Shown in pieces: positions 8,075-16,365 of a DNA stretch of 64,000 nt. Every line of letters starts with the position of its first letter. Positions within the stretch are counted from its first letter, which is position 1. Location: positions 1,185,133 through 1,249,132 of the forward strand of contig NZ_KB913017.1 of the NCBI RefSeq assembly GCF_000383975.1. The letters are read 5' to 3'. The notes beneath the pieces were generated by a model. That model was not told the DNA's origin. It searched no databases and saw only the letters and a list, made by a program, of their open reading frames with translations. Source of the DNA: Natronorubrum tibetense GA33. Its GTDB lineage: Archaea > Halobacteriota > Halobacteria > Halobacteriales > Natrialbaceae. The position numbers and the translations under genes were made by a program.

Positions 8075-8779
8075 GTGACTCTCGATACCCTTGTGGAACG
8101 CTCGCTGTCGGTGCTAGGCTATCCGTCCGTGACACACGGGTTCGTTGACCGGTATCTCGATTCGACGGCTCTCGAAATCGCCCCCTCCGCTCGCATTGCG
8201 ATGGGGTGTCTGCTTCGAGGCGCGATCGATCTCCGCCCGCATACGAGGCTGAGTCGGGGCTGCATCCTCGCCGGTGACGTGACGGTCGGAACCCGGACGA
8301 ACCTCGAGCCGAACTGCGATCTCGTCGGAGCGGTCGAACTCGGTAAATACTGCGCTATCGCCCGTGAGACGACGTTCCAGCAGACGAACCACGAGACGAC
8401 GAGACCGTCACAACAGATCCGCTTTTACGACGAGGTGCTCGACAGCGACCTTCCGCCGACGGGGAAGGGGCCGATCACGGTCGGTAACGACGTCTGGATC
8501 GGGACGAAGGTGACGGTCCTCTCCGGCGTGACGATCGGTGATGGTGCCATCGTCGGGGCCGGGTCGGTCGTCAGTTCCGACGTCGAGCCGTACGCTGTCG
8601 TCGCCGGAGTCCCGGCCGAACGGATCAAGTGGCGATTCCCCCGGGCGGTTCGTAAGAAGCTTCTGGAACTCGAGTGGTGGAACTGGGACGAGGAGACGAT
8701 GCGCGCTCGTCGAGCGTTCTTCGAGCGCGATCTCCAGACCGTCGACGACGTCGCGGAGATAGCAGACCTCCTCGAGTGA
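8075..8779 (+). CDS. Left-handed beta-helix (hexapeptide) acyltransferase, WbbJ/WcaF-like
   Basis: 234 residues with a GTG start supported by a TATA box 25-33 bp upstream. Repeating hexapeptide units run from about residue 30 to 175, for example VTVGTRTNLE, ITVGNDVWIGTKVTVL, VTIGDGAIVGAGSVV and the terminal AVVAGVPAERIKWRF. His in QQTNHETT (about 110) is the probable catalytic residue. Such enzymes O- or N-acetylate sugars in lipopolysaccharide, glycan or exopolysaccharide pathways. A short helical C-terminus follows. No glycosyltransferases are nearby, so the acceptor cannot be inferred. It separates two cyclophilin paralogues. Confidence 0.85.
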   Translation: MTLDTLVERSLSVLGYPSVTHGFVDRYLDSTALEIAPSARIAMGCLLRGAIDLRPHTRLSRGCILAGDVTVGTRTNLEPNCDLVGAVELGKYCAIARETTFQQTNHETTRPSQQIRFYDEVLDSDLPPTGKGPITVGNDVWIGTKVTVLSGVTIGDGAIVGAGSVVSSDVEPYAVVAGVPAERIKWRFPRAVRKKLLELEWWNWDEETMRARRAFFERDLQTVDDVAEIADLLE

Positions 8780-8828
8780 ACCTGTCGACGAAAAGCCGTG
8801 CTCGCGTGGTCACGCCCGAGGGAGCACA

Positions 8829-9599
8829 GTGCGACAGTCCCGAGTCGTACTGCGCGCCCGCGGACCGCCTCGAGTCGGGTTTGAAACCCGATATTGTTAT
8901 TTTCCTACGAGACTCACGAGCGGTATCGCTCCATACCGACCGCTCCGTCGACGAACGCTGCTCGCTGGAACCGCCTCGAGTCTCGGCCTCGCACTCGCCG
9001 GTTGCGTGAATCCCGCTGATGACGACGTGGGACGCAACTCGGACGCGACCGACGGCGGATCGACTGCGGACTCGAGCCCCGACGACGTGCTGACGGCGAC
9101 ACTACACACGAGCATGGGCGAGATCGATGTCGAACTATACGCCGACCGCGTCCCGCGAACCGTCGAGAACTTCGTCGGTCTCGCGACCGGCGAACGGCCC
9201 TGGATCGATCCCGTAACGGGTGCGGAAGTCGACGGCGAACCGCTGTACGACGACATCGTGTTCCACCGCGTCATCGAGGACTTCATGATCCAGACCGGCG
9301 ATCCGCTCGGCACCGGCCGCGGCGGTCCGGGCTACCAGTTCGACGACGAGTTCCACGAGGATCTGCGCCACGACGGCGCTGGCATCCTGAGTATGGCCAA
9401 CTCCGGGTCGGACACCAACGGTTCGCAGTTCTTCATCACCCTCGACGCCCAGCCCCACCTCGACGGCAGACACGCCGTCTTCGGCAAGGTGACTGCGGGG
9501 ATGGCTGTCGCCGAGGAGATCGGCGGCGTCGACACCGACGCGAACGACCGGCCGCGGGAGGATGTCGTGCTCGAGTCGGTCTCCGTCGGCAACGAATAA
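8829..9599 (+). CDS. Tat-exported lipoprotein cyclophilin (peptidyl-prolyl isomerase); start uncertain
   Basis: The frame from GTG 8829 gives 256 residues. A twin-arginine signal (RRRTLLAGTASSLG) and lipobox ALAGC lie at residues about 41-59, followed by an acidic linker (DDDVGRNSDATDG) and a full cyclophilin domain (FHRVIEDFMIQTGDP, NGSQFFITL). This predicts export by Tat and lipid anchoring outside the membrane. The 40 residues before the Tat motif are unlike a signal region. The only AT-rich promoter lies at 8891-8903 inside this stretch. There is no ATG, GTG or TTG between the promoter and the Tat motif; an ATC at 8925 would sit exactly where a leaderless start is expected. So the true start may be non-canonical or the start may have been lost. 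Confidence 0.8.
   Translation: MRQSRVVLRARGPPRVGFETRYCYFPTRLTSGIAPYRPLRRRTLLAGTASSLGLALAGCVNPADDDVGRNSDATDGGSTADSSPDDVLTATLHTSMGEIDVELYADRVPRTVENFVGLATGERPWIDPVTGAEVDGEPLYDDIVFHRVIEDFMIQTGDPLGTGRGGPGYQFDDEFHEDLRHDGAGILSMANSGSDTNGSQFFITLDAQPHLDGRHAVFGKVTAGMAVAEEIGGVDTDANDRPREDVVLESVSVGNE
8891..8903 (+). promoter_or_regulatory. Probable TATA box lying inside the 5' part of the lipoprotein cyclophilin frame
   Basis: ATATTGTTATTTT is the only strongly AT-rich stretch around the start of the lipoprotein cyclophilin. Transcription would begin about 25 bases further on, near 8921-8930, which is after the only standard start codon of that frame (GTG 8829). Confidence 0.4.
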
Positions 9600-10041
9600 C
9601 AACAGCCGGGAGCCGGATCCGTTGTTCAGAACACTCTCGCGAAACTCGGAGTGCGTACAGGCCAAGAACGCACCGTTCAGTACAGGGCAAGGCATTACCG
9701 CTGCGGTTGAGCCAAAGCTGCAGCACCCGCGAGCGACCATCGGGAGCGAGCGGCCTTTTTAGCGTAGACTTTTGGAGTTGAGCGGGACCGGCGGTCCCGC
9801 TAACCGTGCGAACGGACGCAAAGCGTCCGTGAGCAGAGAGCGGTGAGCGAGCCACACGAGCGAACCCGACGAGAAAAAGGTACTTCTGCAGACGTACTCA
9901 CCGAATCGGAGGGCTCGGTTTCACACTCCTGTCCAAACGATACCAATCGCACCACCAACCGCTGATGCCGTGAATCCGCGGTGTCTCGAGTTCGAGAGCC
10001 CGTTGCACGTTCCGAACGCTGTCGCCCCAGCGGTAGATATA
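9600..10041. other. Long intergenic region with paired GC-rich hairpins
   Basis: No convincing gene in 440 bases; the open frames here are Arg- or Ser-rich shadows. Two perfect adjacent hairpins are present: 9782-9800 (8-bp stem, GGC loop) and 9812-9830 (8-bp stem, AAA loop). They follow the AT-rich motif GCCTTTTTAGCGTAGACTTT (9752-9771) and precede a GAGCGAGC-rich stretch. The arrangement resembles a multicopy intergenic element or a small RNA gene, but no second copy is visible in the window. Confidence 0.45.
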
Positions 10042-10117
10042 GTATTAACTGAAACGATTCACACACTGATCGCCGACACAGCTGGTGGTCAGGCGTGCAA
10101 TGGCGTGCAGTGGCTAC
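10042..10117. repeat. 76-bp palindromic intergenic repeat, copy 1 (diverged)
   Basis: Begins GTATTAACTGAAACGATTCA and ends CAGTGGCTAC. It is exactly 76 bp, as are the copies at 34251-34326 and 53865-53940, and matches the last copy at about 54 of 76 positions, with the outer arms best conserved and the centre diverged. It lies 5 bp beyond the 3' end of the DUF192 lipoprotein gene. Confidence 0.75.
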
Positions 10118-10122
10118 TATAA

Positions 10123-10722
10123 CTACAGCTCGAACTCGAGGACGTCACCTTCCTCGACGTCGCGCTTGGCAGTCCACTCGTAGACGACTTCCAGTACGTA
10201 CTGTCCGCGGCCGGCATAGGTCTGGTCCCTGCCGTCCTCGTCCGGTCCGGGCTCCGGCGCGTGGTGAATATCCGTGATCACGCCTTCGTCGTCGGCGAAG
10301 ACGATGTCGATCCCGAACGACATCTCCCGCATGAAGAACTCTCGGTCCTCGACCGTCTCGTAGACGAACAGCATGCCGCGGTCCGCTGGTAACGCCTCGG
10401 TGTCGCTCAGTCCGAGCTGTTGCAGTTCCGGTGCGTCGGCGATCGCCGCCGTCACTTCGCCCAGTTCCTCGCCGTCGGCGTCCGTCACCGCTACCTCGGT
10501 GGTCTCGTACTCCGCGTGGACCTCGGACGAGGAGTCGTCCGTATCGTCGTCGCTCGAGTCTGAATTCTCCGCCGTCTCTTCGAGTTCGTCTCCGTCATCA
10601 TCGGCCCCCTCGTCGTCGCCGGTATCGTCGGCACAGCCCGCGATTACGAGCGTACCGAGGCTCGTGGCGGCTCCTGTCAAAACGGTCCGTCGGTCCACGG
10701 TCGACGGTTGTCGCGAAGTCAT
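10123..10722 (-). CDS. DUF192-family Tat lipoprotein
   Basis: 199 residues from ATG 10720-10722 (MTSRQPSTVDRRTVL). Twin-arginine signal DRRTVLTGAATSLG with lipobox VIAGC, then a very acidic linker (about 27-65), then a DUF192 domain in the C-terminal 120 residues (LGLSDTEALPADRGMLFVY, FFMREMSFGIDIVFAD, YVLEV). DUF192 proteins are small beta-rich domains of unknown role, usually secreted or lipid-anchored. The gene ends just before a 76-bp hairpin repeat on its 3' side. The frame extends to 10812 but the added residues lack signal-peptide character. Confidence 0.82.
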   Translation of the reverse strand: MTSRQPSTVDRRTVLTGAATSLGTLVIAGCADDTGDDEGADDDGDELEETAENSDSSDDDTDDSSSEVHAEYETTEVAVTDADGEELGEVTAAIADAPELQQLGLSDTEALPADRGMLFVYETVEDREFFMREMSFGIDIVFADDEGVITDIHHAPEPGPDEDGRDQTYAGRGQYVLEVVYEWTAKRDVEEGDVLEFEL

Positions 10723-10970
10723 TTCGATACGCAACCGACCACAAAGGCGCTGATAAGTGTTTGTCGACCGGTTCGTGAATATATGTCCGCAGACCAGGTT
10801 CGGATCAGCCATCGTGCGGGCCGATCGGCTGCATGTCCCGAAGTTGGAGCCGTTTGCGACAGACCGCCGTCACCTGAAGGTTCCGAGCGGCGTATTCGAA
10901 CGGAGACCGACAGCCGTCGGTGGGAAACGCAGTGCGTACGTTTAGGGGTCGGGCACGCGTTAGCGTCGGT

Positions 10971-11921
10971 GTGAACTGGACAGTTGACGACGTTCCCGAT
11001 CAGGACGGCCGAACGATCGTCATCACGGGAGCCAACAGCGGGATCGGTCTCGAGGCAACCCGCGAACTCGCCCGACACGGGGCGAACGTGATCATGGCCT
11101 GTCGAAACACCGAGCGTGGCGAGGACGCCGCAGCGGACGTCCGTGCGGGCGTTCCCGACGCCGACCTCCGCGTCGAGGTCTGTGATCTAGCGAGCCTCGA
11201 GTCGATCCGCGCGTTCGCCGATCGGCTCGAGGACGAACCGATCGACGTCCTGATCAACAATGCCGGGACGATGGCGATTCCGTGGTCGGAGACCGAGGAT
11301 GGCTTCGAGACCCAGTTCGGCGTCAACCACCTCGGTCACTTCGCGCTCACGGGACTGGTGCTCGAGGGACTGCATACGGCCCCCGAATCGGAACCCGCGC
11401 GGGTCGTGACGGTCTCGAGCGGCCTCCACGAGCGCGGCGAGATCGACTTCGACGATCTCCAGGGCGAACAGGCGTACGACAAGTGGGACGCCTACGGCCA
11501 GTCGAAGCTCGCCAACCTGCTGTTCGCGTACGAACTCGAGCGTCGGTTCCTCACGGCCGGGCTGTCCGCCAAGAGTCTCGCGGTCCATCCCGGCTACGCG
11601 GACACGCAGTTACAGTTCCGCGGAATCGAGGGCCGTGGCTCCCGAATCCGGTTGCTGGGCAGACAGCTTATGAACGCCGTGTTAGCCCAGCCGGCCGAGA
11701 AGGGCGCGCTCCCGACGCTGTACGCGGCGACCGCGCCGGATGCGGAGGGCGGCGCGTACTACGGCCCCGGCGGACTGCTGGACATGCGCGGCACTCCCGA
11801 ACGACAGGCCTCCTCGGACCGGTCGTACGACCGCGGGACGGCCCGTCGGCTGTGGGAGGTTTCGAGCGAACTGACCGGTGTGACGTACGATCTCCCCGAG
11901 CCAAAAGCTCCGTCGTCGTGA
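10971..11921 (+). CDS. Short-chain dehydrogenase (retinol dehydrogenase/WW-oxidoreductase type)
   Basis: 316 residues from GTG 10971 (VNWTVDDVPDQDGRT); the frame is open from 10920 but the extra 17 residues are basic and atypical. SDR features: TGANSGIGLEATREL at about 17-31, RNTE after beta-2 (favours NADP), NNAGTMAIP at about 93, Ser in TVSSGLHERG, YGQSKLAN at about 171-178. The long C-terminus (PAEKGALPTLYAATAP, GGAYYGPGG) is typical of the retinol-dehydrogenase-like group. The substrate in haloarchaea is not established. Confidence 0.87.
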   Translation: MNWTVDDVPDQDGRTIVITGANSGIGLEATRELARHGANVIMACRNTERGEDAAADVRAGVPDADLRVEVCDLASLESIRAFADRLEDEPIDVLINNAGTMAIPWSETEDGFETQFGVNHLGHFALTGLVLEGLHTAPESEPARVVTVSSGLHERGEIDFDDLQGEQAYDKWDAYGQSKLANLLFAYELERRFLTAGLSAKSLAVHPGYADTQLQFRGIEGRGSRIRLLGRQLMNAVLAQPAEKGALPTLYAATAPDAEGGAYYGPGGLLDMRGTPERQASSDRSYDRGTARRLWEVSSELTGVTYDLPEPKAPSS

Positions 11922-12015
11922 GCCGCTGACTCGAGACCGCTCGATGTAGTGTTCGCTCGGGCCCCGTCTCGCGTCGACCGTAACGCGAAAGGCGACGCAG
12001 CCGAACTGTCGAGTA

Positions 12016-12357
12016 ATGAGCGACGACGACGGTATCCAGCGCGCGAGCGACATCGGCTCGTCGGACGCGCCACCGATCGAGGAGAAGCCCTACAAGATCA
12101 TCTTCGAGGCCAACAAGTGCTTCGGCGCGGGCAAGTGCGCCGAGGTCAGCAGCAACTGGGAGATGTCCATCAAGTCCGGCATCGCCCAGCCGAACACGTA
12201 CTTCTTCGACGAAGAGGATCTCGAGCACAACGTCCGCGCGGCGGAGGTCTGCCCGGCGAAGAAAGACGACGGCTGCATTCACGTCGTCGACCGCCGCACC
12301 GACGAGGAGATTGCGCCGGACCCCCACGGCGACGGGACGTTGAGCGTCGACTGGTAG
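12016..12357 (+). CDS. Single-cluster ferredoxin
   Basis: 113 residues. Cys pattern: ANKCFGAGKC at about 39-45 and AEVCPAKKDDGC at about 77-86, where a CP pair closes the cluster. This resembles small [3Fe-4S]/[4Fe-4S] ferredoxins rather than the plant-type 2Fe-2S ferredoxin that haloarchaea use as the main carrier. N- and C-terminal flanks are acidic. The upstream SDR gene ends 94 bp before it. The redox partner is unknown. Confidence 0.75.
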   Translation: MSDDDGIQRASDIGSSDAPPIEEKPYKIIFEANKCFGAGKCAEVSSNWEMSIKSGIAQPNTYFFDEEDLEHNVRAAEVCPAKKDDGCIHVVDRRTDEEIAPDPHGDGTLSVDW

Positions 12358-12503
12358 GGCTCGCCTTCGGGTACCAACAGAGATGGGATCTCAACCGCGA
12401 TCCGGTCGCTCGAGGGAATCGTGAAACTCGTTCGCGAAAGATAACTCGAAGCAACACCGAAACGCACATCCCACCACACGGTCAACGGTCGAGTGCCTTC
12501 TGT

Positions 12504-12587
12504 GCGAGGGTAGCCAAGCAGGCCAACGGCGGTGGGCTTAAGACCCGCTCCTGTAGAGGTCCGAGGGTTCAAATCCCTTCCCTCGCA
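12504..12587 (+). tRNA. tRNA-Leu (anticodon UAA)
   Basis: The 84-nt sequence folds as a class II tRNA. Acceptor stem GCGAGGG pairs with CCCTCGC, followed by discriminator A at 12587. The anticodon arm GTGGG-CTTAAGA-CCCGC gives TAA. There is an extended variable arm (CTCCTGTAGAGGTCC region) and a T-arm GAGGG-TTCAAAT-CCCTT. The A box is TAGCCAAGCAGG. CCA is not encoded. A near copy of the 3' 20 nt lies about 80 bp downstream. Confidence 0.95.
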
Positions 12588-12667
12588 TGTCACCGCGAAC
12601 ACTCGTGAGCGGTGACTGCGAGCAGAGGGATTCGAATCAGGGAGTGGAGCGAGGCGAAACGACCGTG

Positions 12668-12688
12668 GTTCGAATCCCTTCCCTCGTT
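12668..12688 (+). repeat. Duplicate of the tRNA-Leu 3' end (att-like)
   Basis: GGTTCGAATCCCTTCCCTCG matches GGTTCAAATCCCTTCCCTCG at the 3' end of the tRNA-Leu gene with one mismatch. Direct repeats of tRNA 3' ends are what tRNA-targeting integrases leave. Only about 80 bp separate the copies and no integrase is present. An inverted partial copy (AGAGGGATTCGAATCAGGGA, 12624-12643) lies between them. Confidence 0.55.
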
Positions 12689-12739
12689 CACTTACACTCG
12701 TCGTGTCGAGTCGCTCATCCAACGCTGCGTTTCCGTCAC

Positions 12740-13444
12740 CTACGACTCCGACCTCGAGTCCACGCCAATCCCCCTCGCAGCCGTCGCCTTGAACGATGCC
12801 GTGATCGATCGGCCGGTCTCGAGCCCCAGTCGCTCCGCGCTGGCTCGAGTGACGAGCGCCTGAAGTGTCGTCTCGTCCGCGAGTCGAACCGTCACCCGAT
12901 CGATCGCGTCTCCCGGTTCGACCTCGACGACGGTCCCCGAAAACCGATTTCGAAGGCTGGTATCGTCGCCTCGAGGGGTCTCGGTGGGATCGGTCAGCAC
13001 GACGGCGTCCGAGCGGACGCTGACCTGCACTTCGCCCGCGTCCTCGGGAACCAGCGCCAGTATCGAGCCGACGGCCGTCTCGACGGTCGCGAGTTCGCCC
13101 GTTCGGTCCCGGACGGTGCCCGAGATAACGGACTCCGTCACCCGGGCGACGCCGTCGAGTTCGGCGGCGTGTCGGTCAAACCGCTGGCAGAGGTCGCAAG
13201 CGGTGTCCGTCAGTTCGGTGCCGCCGCCGCCGCGGCCGCCGCGTTGCCGTTCGGTGAGTGGCCCGACGGCGTCTTCGATCTCGACGATCCGATTCTGCAG
13301 ACGCGCGTACGACCGGCCCAGTTCGTCGGCCGCGCTGTGCATCGAGCCGTGGTCGTCGATCGCCTCGAGCATCTCGATATCGCGGCGGTCGATCGTCACG
13401 CCGTCGACCGCCAGCGTCGTGGTGTAGCCCTTTTCGATCGTCAT
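12740..13444 (-). CDS. ModE-like regulator: LysR-type winged helix plus TOBE domain
   Basis: 234 residues from ATG 13442-13444 ([11 protein letters not shown]). Residues about 15-90 are a ModE-type winged helix (RRDIEMLEAIDDHGSMHSAA, SYARLQNRIVEIEDAVGPL, then a Gly/Arg-rich wing). The C-terminal half has a TOBE oxyanion-binding region (LRNRFSGTVVEVEPGDAIDR, TLQALVTRASAERLGLETG). It should sense molybdate or tungstate and repress transport genes. It overlaps the stop of the ABC ATPase gene by one base (ATGA), so it is the last gene of the tungstate operon and probably controls it. Confidence 0.85.
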   Translation of the reverse strand: MTIEKGYTTTLAVDGVTIDRRDIEMLEAIDDHGSMHSAADELGRSYARLQNRIVEIEDAVGPLTERQRGGRGGGGTELTDTACDLCQRFDRHAAELDGVARVTESVISGTVRDRTGELATVETAVGSILALVPEDAGEVQVSVRSDAVVLTDPTETPRGDDTSLRNRFSGTVVEVEPGDAIDRVTVRLADETTLQALVTRASAERLGLETGRSITASFKATAARGIGVDSRSES

Positions 13445-14211
13445 CAGTAGATCAGCTCCCCGTCGATGAACTGTTGTGTTCGTTCGTCGGTCGGCTCCTC
13501 GAACACCGTTTCGGTTGGCCCGACCTCGATAATCTCGTCTTCGAGAAGCACCGCGACCCGATCCGCGATCCGTTCGGCCTGGTGCATGTCGTGGGTGGCG
13601 ATCGCGACGCCGATGCCGCGGTCCCGCGCGTTGCGGATCGCCTCCTCGAGGACGGCCGTGTTTCGCGGGTCGAGATCCGACGTCGGCTCGTCGAGGAGGA
13701 GCGCGTCGGGTTCGTACGCGAGCGCCCGAGCGAACGCGACGCGTTGAGCTTCGCCGCCCGAGAGCGACGACGCGTCCTGATCGGCCTTGTCGGCCAATCC
13801 GACGGCGTCGAGCGCGTCGATCACTTCGATGGTGCCGTTTTCGGCCCCGACGAGACTCGCGAGTTCGTGTCGAATGCGGTCCGTCCACGACTGTCTGACC
13901 CGGAGCCCGTACTCGGCGTTACGAACGACGCTCGCGTCGAACAGGCTGGCCTCCTGGAAGACCATCCCGATCCGACGACGGTACTCGAGGCGCTCGCGGT
14001 CGCCGACCGCCCAGACGTCGGTTCCGTCGTACTCGATCGAGCCGTCGTCGGGCGCGTCGAACAGCGCGAGCAGCCGCAGCAGCGTCGACTTCCCGACGCC
14101 GGAGGGCCCGATGATGGCGACGACCTCACCGGGCGAGATCGACAGCGAGACAGCCTCGAAGACGGTTTCGTCGCCGTAGGCGTGATAAACGTCCGTCGCG
14201 CGTAGCGTCAT
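13444..14211 (-). CDS. tupC: Tungstate ABC transporter, ATP-binding protein
   Basis: 255 residues. ABC ATPase motifs: Walker [10 protein letters not shown] (35-43), Q-loop [10 protein letters not shown], signature [15 protein letters not shown], Walker [13 protein letters not shown] and switch His in [11 protein letters not shown]. It powers oxyanion import at the cytosolic face. It overlaps the permease gene by 4 bases (ATGA) upstream and the regulator gene by one base downstream, showing translational coupling. Tungstate rather than phosphate or molybdate is inferred from the neighbouring binding protein. Confidence 0.88.
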   Translation of the reverse strand: MTLRATDVYHAYGDETVFEAVSLSISPGEVVAIIGPSGVGKSTLLRLLALFDAPDDGSIEYDGTDVWAVGDRERLEYRRRIGMVFQEASLFDASVVRNAEYGLRVRQSWTDRIRHELASLVGAENGTIEVIDALDAVGLADKADQDASSLSGGEAQRVAFARALAYEPDALLLDEPTSDLDPRNTAVLEEAIRNARDRGIGVAIATHDMHQAERIADRVAVLLEDEIIEVGPTETVFEEPTDERTQQFIDGELIY

Positions 14212-14927
14212 CGGTACCGCCCTCCCCCGTCGTTTCCGAGCCGAACGACAATCGCGTTGACGGCCAGGACGAGGACGAGCAGGATCGCGCCGAGGAGCAT
14301 CGCGGTCTCGAACCGGCCCTGTCGGGCCTCGAGCTGGATGGCCGTCGTGAGCGTCCGAGTGACCGACGTCCCGTCCGAACGGGCGATGTTACCGCCGACG
14401 ATGAGAACGGAACCGACTTCGCTGATCGCGCGGCCAAAGCCCGCCAGCACGGCCGTCGCAATCCCGTAGCGCGCTTCTTTGATCGTGACGAACGCGACGT
14501 CCGTCCGCGTCCCGCCCATCGCGTACGCCGCGTCTCGAACGTTCTGCTCGACGCTGCTGACGGCGGCGAGACTGACGCCAGCGATGACGGGCGCTGCAAG
14601 CACGAACTGCGACATGATCATCGCTTCGGGGGTGAAAACGAGGTCGAACGAGCCGAGTGGCCCCTGATTCGAGACGGCAAAGAGGACGACGAGACCGACG
14701 ACGACGCTGGGAAAGCCCATCCCGGTGTTGATAAGCGACGTGAGCAGCGTCTTCCCGCGAAACTCTGTGAAGCCGATGAGGAGGGCGACCGGGAGGCTGA
14801 ACAGCGTGCTCAGCGCAACGGCAACGAGGCTGACGTACAGCGAGACCGCGATGATGCTTCGGATGTAGTGCCACTCGAAGGGAAAGTCGACGACCAGCGG
14901 CGCGACCGGGGTGAGTTCGAGTACCAT
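14208..14927 (-). CDS. tupB: Tungstate ABC transporter, permease
   Basis: 239 residues with five to six hydrophobic segments. The coupling (EAA-like) loop reads [20 protein letters not shown], close to the TupB/ModB consensus. The start [12 protein letters not shown] at 14927 lies 12 bp after the binding-protein gene, and the stop overlaps the ATPase start. It forms the membrane channel of the importer. Confidence 0.87.
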   Translation of the reverse strand: MVLELTPVAPLVVDFPFEWHYIRSIIAVSLYVSLVAVALSTLFSLPVALLIGFTEFRGKTLLTSLINTGMGFPSVVVGLVVLFAVSNQGPLGSFDLVFTPEAMIMSQFVLAAPVIAGVSLAAVSSVEQNVRDAAYAMGGTRTDVAFVTIKEARYGIATAVLAGFGRAISEVGSVLIVGGNIARSDGTSVTRTLTTAIQLEARQGRFETAMLLGAILLVLVLAVNAIVVRLGNDGGGRYR

Positions 14928-14939
14928 CCAGAATCAGTC

Positions 14940-15863
14940 TCAGTCGTCGCCCGCGCCGTCCCAGCCCTCGGGGACGTACTGCTGGAAGTTCGGTTCCTCG
15001 GAGACGGCCTCCGGAAAGAACAGCTGTTCGCCCTCGACCGCGTACTCCTCGATCCGTTCGCGGCTCTCGAGTCCCGTGAGATACCCAATGTACGCCATCG
15101 CGAGGTCGTAGTTCACGGTGTCGTGGACGGCCGGATTGACGGCGACGATGCCGTACGGATTCGCGAGCAGGTCCGGCCCGTCTTCGATCGGGCCCTCGAC
15201 GTGGATCTCGAGGCCGATATCCGACCGCATCGAGAGATACGTGCCGCGGTCGGCGAGCGTGTAGCCGCCACCCTGATTCGTCTGGGTGAGTATCTCGCCC
15301 ATGCCGCCGCCCCCGTCCAGATACCACTCGCCGAATTCGCCGTCGCCGACGCCGGCGGCGTCCCAGATCTCGAGTTCTTTCGCGTGCGTTCCCGAGTTGT
15401 CCCCCCGTGAGACGAACGTCGACTCCGCGTCGGCGATCTCGGCGAACGCCGTTTCGACATCCGCGCTCCCCGAAATCCCCGCCGGATCGTCGGCGTCGCC
15501 GGCGACCACGAAGTCGTTGAACATGAGGTCTCGGCGATTGATGCCATAACCCGATTCCAGAAACTCGTCCTCGAGCGAGCGGGCGTGGACCATCACGACG
15601 TCCGAGTCGCCGCTGCGGGCAGTCTCGAGTGCGGCTCCAGTCCCCTGCCCGATCGCCTCGACGGTGACGCCGTATCGGTCCTCGAACGGCGCGTTGAGTT
15701 CGTCGAGCAGCCCCGTATCGTAGGTGCTCGTCGTTGTCGTGAGCCGGAGCGTTTCGCCGGTGATCCCCCCGTCTTCCCGACTCCTAAACGCCGTACAACC
15801 GGCGATCCCGGCAACCGCCGCGGAGCCGACCGCTGCGACGAACTGCCGGCGTTGTATCGACAT
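14940..15863 (-). CDS. tupA: Tungstate-binding Tat lipoprotein of an ABC importer
   Basis: 307 residues. N-terminus [19 protein letters not shown] is a short Tat-like signal with lipobox IAGC (Cys23). The mature protein begins with [19 protein letters not shown]; the TTTS stretch is the oxyanion-binding motif of TupA-type tungstate receptors. Later motifs [17 protein letters not shown] and [10 protein letters not shown] also match TupA. It is the first gene of the operon. Tungstate is needed by aldehyde:ferredoxin oxidoreductase-type enzymes. Confidence 0.88.
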   Translation of the reverse strand: MSIQRRQFVAAVGSAAVAGIAGCTAFRSREDGGITGETLRLTTTTSTYDTGLLDELNAPFEDRYGVTVEAIGQGTGAALETARSGDSDVVMVHARSLEDEFLESGYGINRRDLMFNDFVVAGDADDPAGISGSADVETAFAEIADAESTFVSRGDNSGTHAKELEIWDAAGVGDGEFGEWYLDGGGGMGEILTQTNQGGGYTLADRGTYLSMRSDIGLEIHVEGPIEDGPDLLANPYGIVAVNPAVHDTVNYDLAMAYIGYLTGLESRERIEEYAVEGEQLFFPEAVSEEPNFQQYVPEGWDGAGDD

Positions 15864-16104
15864 GGATACTACGACAGATGCTGACGACTAATAGCTTTGG
15901 ATGATGAAGTAACTGAATCTGGTTATGAGTCTCACTGAGGATTACTAACTCGTATGAGATGGAAGTATGCGTAACCGAAATTGGGCACATTCACAGTCAC
16001 CAACGATGTTGGTCCTGAGAGATCGACCGGCCGACCGGCATCGCCCCGGAGCCTGCAGGTACAACTGATTCCCTACCCCCGCCGGTAGAACAGTCGGTAC
16101 TCCG

Positions 16105-16347
16105 ATGTCCAATCCGGATCGATCGCAGTCACAGATTGCCGACAATCGGCTAGCGATCGCCGTCGTCGTCGGCTCGCTGCTCGTCGCAGCGTTCGCTATC
16201 CTGATCGTCCGGGCGGGACTGATCGACGCGCTCCTCCCGGCTCACGGCCCGCCAGCCGACGCGGCGCCGCTGTACTTGCTGGCGCTCGTCGCGGCGGTCG
16301 CGCTCGCGGCCTGGAGTTGGAACCGGTTTCTCTCCTGGTTCCAGTAA
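16105..16347 (+). CDS. Small two-helix membrane protein
   Basis: 80 residues (MSNPDRSQSQIADNRLAI). Two hydrophobic helices, about 17-37 and 54-72, with a proline-rich linker (LPAHGPPADAAP), ending in an aromatic tail (SWNRFLSWFQ). Divergent from the tungstate operon (241 bp between starts) and convergent with the aldehyde dehydrogenase. Function unknown. Confidence 0.6.
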   Translation: MSNPDRSQSQIADNRLAIAVVVGSLLVAAFAILIVRAGLIDALLPAHGPPADAAPLYLLALVAAVALAAWSWNRFLSWFQ

Positions 16348-16365
16348 TGAAATCCGCGACCGCCG

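Noticed and set aside
12600-12740. A second tRNA after tRNA-Leu
   Set aside because: Only the T-arm and 3' acceptor sequence are copied; no anticodon arm or 5' acceptor half can be drawn.
15864-16104. ModE-type operator in the tungstate promoter
   Set aside because: Short imperfect repeats are present but no convincing palindrome; too weak to annotate.
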